Origin: Megaustenia siamemsis
Taxonomy: Eukaryota > Mollusca > Gastropoda > Stylommatophora > Ariophantidae
Direction of reading: 5' to 3'
DNA length: 64,000 bases
Assembly: GCA_032433765.1 (NCBI GenBank)
Contig: JAVIAB010000159.1
Span: 62,016,810 to 62,080,809 of the forward strand
The notes under the pieces were generated by a model. The model saw nothing but the letters and a program-made list of their open reading frames with translations. It made no database searches and was not told the DNA's origin. Positions 55,916-64,000 of the stretch are shown here, one piece after another. The first letter of the stretch is position 1; the number at the start of each line of letters is the position of its first letter. Both the position numbers and the translations under genes were made by a program.

Positions 55916-56700
55916 ATCAATGAGTTCTCCTTCTTCTTTCCTTCCTCATTTACTTTTCAGTGTCCAGGTCAAATATAATTTGAAGTCTTCTGCTTTTCTG
56001 TTCGCCTCTGCTGCTGTTATGTTTCCTAGTGCTTCTAATATTCCGTCAATTCATCTTCTTCGTGATCGACCCTTGGGTCTGGTGCTTTCGCAACGTTTAC
56101 TGAGGTGTCTTTGTGTTGTGTTTTGATCACTCTATCTTGTCATATGGCCAAACCAATTTATCTGTTGTTTCTTAATATTCTATGGAGAGGATTATTCCTA
56201 GATTTCTTCTCAGTTTTTCATTTCTGATCTTATCTCTCAGGCTGTTTCCTCACATTTGTCTGACACATTTCGTCTCAGGTGAGGTAATTTTTTTTTGTTC
56301 GTGCATCTAGGGTCCAGGTCTAGCATTGGTAGTACAACGTTGGGATGAAGATTGTATTGTAAAGTGCCTGTTTTGCCTCTAGAGTTATTTACTTGTTGGA
56401 CATTAGTGGTGATAGCTGTCCAATGATTTGACAAGCGTTCATGCATCTTGAATCTACTTCTTCTGTTTGTGAACTGTCGTTTGTCACAAGACTTTCTAAG
56501 CATTTAAGTTCATCTACTTGTTTTAGTTGTCTGCCTTCTATACTTATGTTGATGTTCTGCTTCTCTTTTGCGACATTCATGACTTCTGTTTTGTTAATGG
56601 TGATTTTCATGTTGTATTTTGTGTCTGTGCTGTTAAGTTTATTTAAGTGTTTTTGTTTTAAGGTGAATAGAGCGTTCAAACTTCATCCTTTTTACCGGAT
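55916..56700 (-). mobile_element. L-D LINE 3' part
   Basis: Antisense; CTTCTTCTTTCC complement tail at the left, C-terminal words as at 25.6 kb (cgacccttgggtctggtg, tgttgtgttttgatcactct), to the segment after FADD (MKITINKTEVMNVAKEKQN, 56,389-56,679). Heavily frameshifted. Confidence 0.85.
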
Positions 56701-56717
56701 CTCCATTTTGTTTGACA

Positions 56718-57051
56718 GCTGAAAACACGATAGCGTAAACAATGTCATTTAGCTCAAACTATTGTATTTGAAACACTCTCAATGAATAATAGCTGAGACC
56801 ATGATAGATGGACCCCTTTTACTATTTAGTAGCTGCAAATATAGTAGTTAGAACACTGTATAATAGCAGAACAATTTATAGATAAAACAATCTCACCCTG
56901 TAATAGCCGAGAACATGAGCATTGTTTCTATCTAATTAGTGAAACCATTATAGTTGAACACTCTCAGTGTATAATGGCGGAAAACATGACAGATGAACAC
57001 TGTCATTGTATAGTAGGTGAAAGCATGATAGTTGAGACACTCTCACTGTAT
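56718..57051 (+). repeat. 39-bp array 2, left part
   Basis: Diverged units (ctgaaaacacgatag, gaaacactctcaatgaataa) becoming more regular toward 57,051, where the SINE-LINE chimera interrupts a unit. Confidence 0.88.
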
Positions 57052-58118
57052 CCGCATCATCATCCTGTGCCTTACCAGTTGGCGTATGTGATCATGTCCC
57101 TCCACAATCTTATATCTGCAGTGCATCGTATCAGTTCTGTTGTTGACTGTTTTCCATGCCATTACACCAAGCTATCCAGTATTTTCTCTCTTTGTCGTCC
57201 GCGATCTCTTTTTCCTTTTATTTTGCCACTTGTAACCAAGTATTCCAAATTTCCTCTTCTCATGATGTGCCCGAAAAATGTTGATTGCTTCTTTCTGATG
57301 ATTTTTAAGAGCTCCCTTTTTATGTTGGCCTCTTTGAGAACTTCCTCATTGGTATTTTTATCTGTCCAGGGAACTTTCAACATTCTTCTGATAAATCCCA
57401 TCTCTGTGGCCTCCAATCGTCTTTTCATTTGCTTGTCCACTGTCCACGATTCGCTTCCATATGTCAGAATTGGTTCTATATAGCACCGATGAACTCTCTT
57501 TCTAACTTTTATTGACATAGATTTGTTGCATAAGATATTTTTCATTTTCTGAAATGCTATTTTGGCCTGAGCTATTCTGCTTTTTATTTCTGTGGTGCAT
57601 CTTCCATCTGATGTTATTATTGTGCCCAAATATTTGACGCGTTGCACTTGTTTCAGATTTGTCTTGTTTATTTTTATGCTACATGATGGTGATGATTGTT
57701 TCTTCGATATAACCATCACTTCTGTTTTCTTGCTATTCAGACAGAGACCTTTCTTGCTGCTTTCTTTTACTATTATAAATATAAGATTGATATTGTTCAT
57801 GATTATTCCAGGCAGTGTAAGAAGGTAGTTTGCCATTGCTTTCCTTCTTGGCAGTGACTGTACTAATCGGAGATCGCAGCCATTGTCTCTATACATGAGA
57901 TCCTCACCCTGCCATCGCGGCGTGGGGACCATAACCGGCACTACTTGTCGGCTGCTCCCACAACACCATCCACCACCTGCTCCAATGACTTCACATTACC
58001 CTGATAGGGGGGCTGAACAGGAGCTCCACGTTGCCCAGGGGTGTCCCGAAGACTAGCGGAGGAAAGTAGAAGTCTTACTCCTACTTTGGTAGGGCAGTGC
58101 TCTAACCCGCTAACCTAC
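57052..58118 (-). mobile_element. SINE-LINE chimera in 39-bp array
   Basis: 1,067 bp flanked by tcactgtat (57,043-57,051 and 58,119-58,127). The left 0.73 kb is an antisense L-B3 3' half (VKYLGTIITSDGRCTTEIKS to MRRGNLEYLVTSGKIKGKRD), with atcatcat tail at the left. The right 0.3 kb is another sequence whose minus-strand start (gtaggttagcgggttagagc) looks like a Pol III A box. One minus-strand frame of 259 codons (57,162-57,941) crosses the junction. Since one pair of repeats flanks both parts, they appear to have inserted together, although tcactgtat is also part of the array unit. Confidence 0.75.
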
Positions 58119-58433
58119 TCACTGTATAACAGCTGAAAATATGATAGTTGAGACACTCTCACTTTATAACAGCTGAAAATATGATAGTTGAGACACTCTC
58201 ACTGTATAACTGCTGAAAATATGATAGTTGAGACTCTCTCACTGTATAACAGCTGAAAATATGATAGCTGAGACACTCTCACTGTATAACAGCTGAAAAT
58301 ATGATAGTTGAAAACGGTCTATGTATAATAGCCGAAAACAAGATAGCTGAACTCCTCTCACCGAATAATAGCTAAGAACATGATAGATGAATCCTCTTAT
58401 TATTTATTAGCTGAAAACAATATAGTTAGTGAG
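58119..58433 (+). repeat. 39-bp array 2, right part
   Basis: Homogeneous units gagacactctcactgtataa, cagctgaaaatatgatagtt, then diverged ones to a turn-around at 58,433. Confidence 0.9.
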
Positions 58434-58612
58434 AGTGTTCAACTATATTGATTCCAGCTAACAAATATTTTTTTACAGTATGGGATAGTCAGTTCCTTGC
58501 CTAACCCTCCTTTCTCGCCTCTTAAGAACATGCCTGGTAGGGTACAGCGCTACTATTCTTTACTCCCCTTTCGGGCCCCGACAGAGCACGGGCGAATACA
58601 GTGAGTGTGTTC
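58434..58612 (-). mobile_element. Inverted L-A 5' end with monomer pieces
   Basis: A reversed piece: a monomer fragment (gtgagagtgttcaactatat), then the L-A 5' sequence in reverse (ttttacagtatgggatagtc to ctttcgggccccgac, agcacgggcg), then the start of a reversed monomer (aatacagtgagtgtgttc). The junction between L-A 5' end and monomer (58,595) is the same base as at 680 and 60,391. Confidence 0.85.
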
Positions 58613-59521
58613 GTATCATAAGTGAAAACACGATAAGTGAACACTAGCTCTGTAATAGCTGACAACATGATAGTTGAACACTCCCACTGTATAATAGCTA
58701 AAAACATTAAAGTTGAACATGTTCTATGTATAATAGCTGAAAACATGATAGGTGTACCCCGCTCACTGCATATTAGCTAAGAACATGATAGATGGAATCC
58801 TCTGAATATTTATTGGCTAAAAACATGGTAGTTGAAACACTCTCACAGTATAATAGGTGAAAACATGATAGCTGAACAATCTCATTGTATAATAGCTGAA
58901 AACATGATAGCTGAACAATTTCATTATATAATAGTTGAAAATATGATAGCTGAACAATCTCATTGTATAATAGCTGAAAACATGATAGCTGCAATACTAT
59001 TACAATACGTTAGATGAAAAAAATGATAGTTGAATACTCCCACTGCATACCAGCTGAAAACATTATGTTTGAACAACTCTCACTGTATAATAGCCAAAAT
59101 ACATTATAGTTGAACACTCTCACTGTATAATAGCCAAAATACATTATAGTTGAACACTCCCATTGTATAATAGCTGACAACATTTTAGTTGAACACTCTC
59201 ACTGTATAATAGCTAAAAATTTATAGTTGAACACTCTCCCTGTATAATAGCCAAAAAAATTATAGTTGAACACTCTCATTGTATAATAGCCAAAAAACTA
59301 TAGTTGAACATTTCCACTGTATAATAGCCAAAACACTATAGTTGAACACTTTCATTGTATAATAGCTGAAATCATTAGTTTTTAATTGAATATCCGCACT
59401 TCATAATTGCTAACAACAGTATAGTTGAACACTCTCACTGTATAATAGCCAAAAACATTATAGTTGAACACTCTCACTGTATAATAGCCAAAAAAATTAT
59501 AGTTGAACACTCTCACTGTAT
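58613..59521 (+). repeat. 39-bp array 3, left part
   Basis: About 24 units, the later ones very regular (gaacactctcactgtataat, agccaaaaacattatagtt). Interrupted at 59,522 by a SINE. Confidence 0.93.
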
Positions 59522-59888
59522 GGGTGTCCGGTTAGCGCAATCGATAGGCGGTTGGCTTACCACGGCAACAGCCGGGGTTCGTAATCCTGGCGAGGACACC
59601 TGGGTTTTACTAATTCCCTAAAAATTAGTAGGAGCCGCGATAGCTCAGTGGTTAGTGAACTGGACTACTACGGACAAGGGTAGGGTTCGATCCCAACCGA
59701 CGGCTCCGGGTTCACCCAGCCTTAAATGGGTACCGGATTTTTTCTGGGAAAGTAAAAGCAGCACGGGCGTAATACCGACCACATTACCCCAAAAATCATG
59801 TGCTGAAGGTCTGTAAAATATAGGGTCACTAACACCATATTTCCCTATACGCCACTTGGCGTGACGGGGGGTACTTACTTACTTACTT
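59522..59888 (+). mobile_element. Two-headed SINE, copy 5
   Basis: One insert, flanked by actctcactgtat (59,509-59,521 and again from 59,889). First module 59,523-59,600 is tRNA-like: acceptor arms ggtgtcc and ggacacc pair perfectly, A box-like ttagcgcaatcgatagg, imperfect B box ggttcgtaatcc. A linker of about 30 bp follows. Second module 59,631-59,707 is the usual SINE head: acceptor arms ggagccg and cggctcc, A box tagctcagtggttag, B box ggttcgatcc. Then the full core and a tail of (ACTT)n. Other SINE copies here show only the second head. Confidence 0.85.
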
Positions 59889-60390
59889 ACTCTCACTGTA
59901 TAATAGCTGAAAACATTAAGTTTGAACACTCTCACTGTATAATAGCCAAAAACGTTATAGTTGAACACTCTCACTGTATAATAGCTGAAAACATTATGTT
60001 TGAACACTCTCACTGTATAATAGCCAAAAACACTATATTTGAACACTTTCATTGTATAATAGCTGAAAACATTAAGTTTGAACACTCTCACTGCATAATA
60101 GCCAAAAACCTTAACGTTGAACACTCTCACTGTATAATACAATAAAAAACATTATAGTTGAACACTCTCACTGTTTAATAGCCAAAAACGTTATAGCTGA
60201 ACACTCTCACTGTATAATAGCCAAAAACATTACAGGTGAACACTCACTTTATAATAGCCAAAAACATTACAGTTGAACACTCACTGTATAATAGCCAACA
60301 ACATTACAATTGAACACTCTCACTGTATAATAGCCAAAAACATAATAGTTGAACCCTCTCACTGTATAATAGCCAAACACTCTGACTCTA
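59889..60390 (+). repeat. 39-bp array 3, right part
   Basis: About 13 units leading directly into the L-A 5' end at 60,391. Neighbouring units alternate between attaagtttgaac and attatagttgaac types, suggesting amplification of pairs. Confidence 0.93.
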
Positions 60391-60848
60391 TTCGCCCGTG
60401 CGCTGTCGGGGCCCGAAAGGGGAATAAAGAATAGTGGCGATGTACCAGGCATGTTTATAGGATGCGAGAAATGAGGTTTGGGAATGGGACTGTCTATCCC
60501 ATACTGTAAAAAATAAAGCCGAAAAAACTTCACAAACATGGACAAGTCAAAGAAATGAATACAAGTTAATACGCCATCCAGGAAAGATATAGGCTCTCTG
60601 TCAAAGAGACGTTGACAGAAGCCGGAGAAAGGAGTAAGGAGTCAGGGTTGCTGACTCAACTGTTGTCTACCAGGAAAACATCCAGAATTAGCACCTGGAA
60701 TATTCGTACCCTAAACGAACAAGGAAATGCTGCACATGTAGCATCAGAAATGAGATATTCAAAAACATATATTCTGGGAATGTGCGAAACAAGATGGCTA
60801 GGTACGGAAAGAATAAAACTAAATACAGGAGAGATAATTTTATTTGTT
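60391..60848 (+). mobile_element. L-A LINE 5' end and endonuclease start
   Basis: The 5' untranslated part (ttcgcccgtgcgctgtcggg, tgggactgtctatcccatac) is followed by an open frame from 60,612: RKTSRISTWNIRTLNEQGN, ILGMCETRWLGTERIKL. These are the first endonuclease motifs with the catalytic E in ETRW. It stops where an antisense L-B1 begins at about 60,849. Confidence 0.88.
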
Positions 60849-61288
60849 TAAGGCTGTCATAGATTGACTTGTCCATCTTTTGATGTGTTACTCGTCCATG
60901 TTAGTCTTGGTCTGTCTCTGCCTCTTTTACCTTGTATTTTCCCTTCAAATATTACAGTTAGTAGGCTGTTGTGTCTTTTAATATGTCCCAAACATTTCAT
61001 TTGTTTTTTCTTAATTGTATTTAGTAGTTCTCTTTTAAATTGCAGTTGTTTTAAAACTTCATCGTTTGTTTTCTTTTCTTTCCATCCAATTCTACCTATT
61101 TTTCAATAAATCCACATTTCAACGGCTTCAATTTTTTGTTCTGTTTTCTTGTCTAATGTCCATGTTTCTGCACCATACAGGAATATTGAGAAGATGTAAC
61201 ATTTTGCAATTCTTAGTTTCAGCCCAGCTGATATTTGTTTTGTTGTTAGTATGTCTTTCATGTCATTAAAATTATTTTTGCCATACGT
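60849..61288 (-). mobile_element. L-B1 LINE fragment
   Basis: Antisense; matches 8,470-8,890: ttgacttgtccatcttttga, gtctgcctcttttaccttg complement of the GRGRPRL region, and the YGAETWTLD region (tccatgtttctgcaccatac). It lacks the terminal about 90 bp and the TGATGA tail, so it may have been carried in by a rearrangement. Confidence 0.85.
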
Positions 61289-61380
61289 ATTCTTAAGTGA
61301 AGAGGTAGCTATAATGTTATCAAGGAAGGCACAGAAGACACTAATAGAATGGGAAGCAGATCTGTATATATTTATTTATT
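61289..61380 (+). mobile_element. LINE-derived linker fragment
   Basis: Reads LKEEVAIMLSRKAQKTLIEW, probably the linker of a LINE. Short and of uncertain family. Confidence 0.35.
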
Positions 61381-61634
61381 ATAGTTTAATTCGTTCACCG
61401 TATAATAGCTAAACATATTATAGTTGATCAATATAACTGCAAATATCTGAAAACATTATATTTGAACACGTTCACTGTGTAATAACTAAAATTATAACAG
61501 TTGAACTCTCTCACTGTATAATAGCTGAAAACATGATAGTTGTACACACCCACTGTATAATAGCTTAAAACATTATGTTTGAATTGAATACCCTCACTGC
61601 ATAATAGCTGAAAACATGATAGTTGAACACTCTC
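61381..61634 (+). repeat. 39-bp array 4
   Basis: Six to seven diverged units ending gttgaacactctc, then L-A endonuclease interior instead of the L-A 5' end. Confidence 0.85.
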
Positions 61635-61720
61635 AAAACATGGATTTGCAGATATTAACAAGAATGGAGAGATATTTGTGAATTTCTGCGCTCTTAATCA
61701 AGTGAGCCTAGGAGGAACAA
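61635..61720 (+). mobile_element. L-A endonuclease fragment
   Basis: Reads ADINKNGEIFVNFCALNQVS then LGGTI, the NGE-x-FxxFC to GGTIF block of LINE endonucleases. Cut at about 61,720 by the L-B2 copy. Confidence 0.7.
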
Positions 61721-64000
61721 TCATCATCATCATCAAGCACCGGGCTTACTGGCGTAGGTGATCATGTCTCTCCACAATTTTCTATCTCGGCAGCTATTTA
61801 TCATTTCTGTTGTTGACCTTCTGCCAAGCCATTCTCTTAAGCTGTCTGCTATTTTTTATCTTTACTTCCCTATATTTCTTCGTCCCTCAATGTTTCCAGT
61901 TCTTACACTATAAATTCAAGGTGTTCTTTTCTCATTGCATGGCCAAAAAATGAAGATTAATTCTTCCTAATATTGGAAATTAGCTCTCGTTTTGCTTTGA
62001 CCTCTCTCAGAACATTTCATTACTCTTCTTAGCTGTCCATGGTGCTCTCAACATTCTTCTGTAAAACCACATTTCTACAGACTCCTGTGATTTTCTTGTC
62101 TGTTGTCCTATTGTCCATGATTCGCGTCCATATGTTAAGACTGGCTCTACGTAACATTTAAGAACTATTTTTCTTGTTTCTATTGTCAAAAATGGAATGC
62201 ATAGTATCTTACTCTTTTTTTTGAATGCTGCTTTTGCCTGAGCCATTCTGCATCTCACATCTTTTGTACATCTTCGGTCTGAGGTTAACAAAGTTCCCAA
62301 ATATTTAAATCCATTTACCTGTACTGTTCCACTTGTCTTTATTTTGCACTGAGGTGATGTCTTTTTCTTTGTTGTTGCCATTACCTTTGTCTTTTTGCTA
62401 TTAAGGCTGAGTCCTTTATTTTTGCTTTCTTTCACTACAATGTCCAACATTTCTTGTAAATCATTTTCACTCTTAGCGATTAAGACTGTATCATCAGCAT
62501 ACCTTAGATTATTTATATTATGACCTCCAATTGTTACTCCAGGCATGCGCCTTATGGATCTTAAAATAATCTCACTATAAATATTAAACAAATCTGGTGA
62601 CAGCACACAACCTTGCCTAACACCCTGTTTTATTTGTTGAAACATTCCCAATTGGTTTCCAGTTCTTATGGCCGCTGTTCATTGCCAGTACATGTTCTTT
62701 ATTATTCTTAGATCTATGCTGTCTAGGTTTATGCTTTCTAAAATTTTGATTATTTCTTGGTGCTTTACTTTGTCAAATGCCTTGGTGTAATCTATGAAAC
62801 ATAGCTATAGATATTTTTTTTCACCTCCTTGGCTCTTTCTACTAAAGATCTTATGATATAAATGTCATTGCTTGTTCCTTTATCTCTAACAAAACCACAC
62901 TCTTCATCGCTAATTTCTGGACTGATTTTGTTTCGCACTCTTCGCATGATGATTCTTAGTAATATCTTAGTCATATGACTCATAAGGCCTATTGTGCGAT
63001 GATCATCACATTCAATCGCACCCGATTTCTTTGGTAGGGCTATGTATATTGATTTGAGCATTTCGTCTGGTATATATCCGCTGTTATAGATATCATTCAA
63101 TATTGTTGTTATTATTTCTATTTCAAAATCACCCATGGCTTCAATCTCTTCTTTAGTTATATTATCTGGTCCAGGAGCTTTGCCTGCTTTCATATTGCGC
63201 AAGGCGTCTTCCACTTCTTCTCTGAGTATTTCTGGTCCTTCTCCATTATCCTTAATATTTACTTCCGTTCGTTCATCCTTATAAAGATCTTTAATGTATT
63301 ATGTCCATCGTTCCCTTAAGTTTTATTGATCAATCAACAGTTCTCCTTCCTTTGATCTTAGACATCCCTTTTTTTTATTGCGTTTTTCTTCCTGTTAATT
63401 CCTCAATTTGTTTGTATATAGATTTAGCATCTACTTTTTGTTGCATTTCAATATCTTTGCATCTCTCTTTTAGCCAATCTTCGTTTGCTTCATTGCATTT
63501 TACTACAATTTATTTATTTAATCTCTTATACTCATCTTTATTTTCTTTATTTCCTCTTCTTGTATCCATTAGCTGCAAAATACCATCTGTCATCCATTTC
63601 TTTCTTGAATTTGTCCTCACTGGTGGTATGAACTCTTTTGATGTTTGTTGCATTGATTCTTTTAGCATCTCCCACTGTTCATCAATGCTTTGTATCTTCT
63701 CTATTGCATTGTACCGGTTCTGAATTGTGATCTTATACTTGTCCTGCAGTTTCTTGTCTGATCTTAGTAAATCTAAATTTAACTTGATGTTAACTGAGGC
63801 TCGTTTTGTTATTTTTAATTTTACTCTAAGCGTTCCCACAACTGGTACGTGATCACTATTGCAATCTGCCCCTGGTCTAGTTTTCACACACACCAGACTG
63901 TTTCTAAATCTATTGTTTATCATTATATAATCAATTTGATTACGTGCGTTGTCCCCTGGGCTTATCTATGTCCACAGACGTCTTGGATGTTGCTTAAACC
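61721..64000 (-). mobile_element. L-B2 LINE, long and little damaged
   Basis: Antisense, entering from the right edge. Left end is the 3' terminus (atcatcatcatcatcaagca). Minus-strand blocks: SDHVPVVGTLRVKLKITKR from the endonuclease end (63,510-63,923), AGKAPGPDNITKEEI and LMSHMTKILLRIIMRRVRN (62,792-63,214), then a one-base frameshift near 62,800 before the palm motif FIDYTKAFDKVKH and a TGA near 62,680. Next comes a 214-codon frame 62,007-62,651 with GVRQGCVLSPDLF and LRYADDTVLIAKSEN (YADD intact). Few lesions in 2.3 kb mark it as young. Confidence 0.9.

Noticed and set aside
59523..59600. Functional tRNA gene
   Set aside because: Acceptor stem is perfect, but the T loop has an extra base, the anticodon stem is poor, and it lies inside a SINE insertion.

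Overview
This is a eukaryotic, intron-bearing and extremely repeat-rich window, most like a mollusc. The organism call is an inference. It rests on the molluscan style of the non-LTR retrotransposons, on tRNA-derived SINEs, on a decayed MEGF/EGF-type cysteine-rich gene, and on a small secreted cysteine-rich gene whose exons sit kilobases apart. No operons, rRNA genes or intact tRNA genes are visible. I use local family names: L-A to L-I for non-LTR retrotransposons (LINEs), with L-B split into subfamilies B1, B2 and B3; PLE for the Penelope-like element; SINE for the tRNA-derived element with a conserved core.

Layout. 1-5 kb: a 39-bp tandem array runs straight into the 5' end of an L-A LINE, followed by an L-D fragment, a GAATGAC-rich minisatellite and an antisense L-E fragment. 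5.6-9.0 kb: a nearly full-length L-B1 element, split by a smaller LINE. 9.2-10.8 kb: L-A split by an antisense L-B3. 10.97-23.64 kb: three compatible exons of a putative secreted host protein (exon 1 with signal peptide at 10,970; exon 2 at 18,901; exon 3 at 23,474). Its two large introns are filled with LINE fragments, SINEs and several minisatellites. 25-30 kb: L-D inside a 17-bp array, a frameshifted EGF-type pseudogene, and an RNase H fragment. 31-34 kb and 43.2-45 kb: a segmental duplication whose two copies differ by a retrotransposon insertion and by array expansion. 34-43 kb: minisatellites of 17, 50 and about 75 bp plus LINE scraps. 45-48 kb: a 2.3-kb polypurine array that grows out of an L-C LINE 3' end. 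48.9-56.7 kb: LINEs nested in LINEs, and an inverted PLE with hammerhead-like motifs. 56.7-61.6 kb: more 39-bp arrays with L-A 5' ends, a SINE-LINE chimera and a two-headed SINE. 61.7-64 kb: a long, little-damaged antisense L-B2 that leaves the window.

The most interesting theme is the link between retrotransposon ends and tandem arrays. The 39-bp array joins the L-A 5' end at the same base and phase in three places, which suggests either a monomeric 5' promoter array or phase-specific targeting. Five other arrays start where a LINE 3' end stops, and several repeat units resemble the terminal LINE sequence. The second theme is a readable insertion history: at least seven target-site duplications give exact boundaries and a relative order of insertions. 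Nothing here was tested by a database search. Family assignments come from protein motifs that I recognise and from copy-to-copy comparison inside the window.
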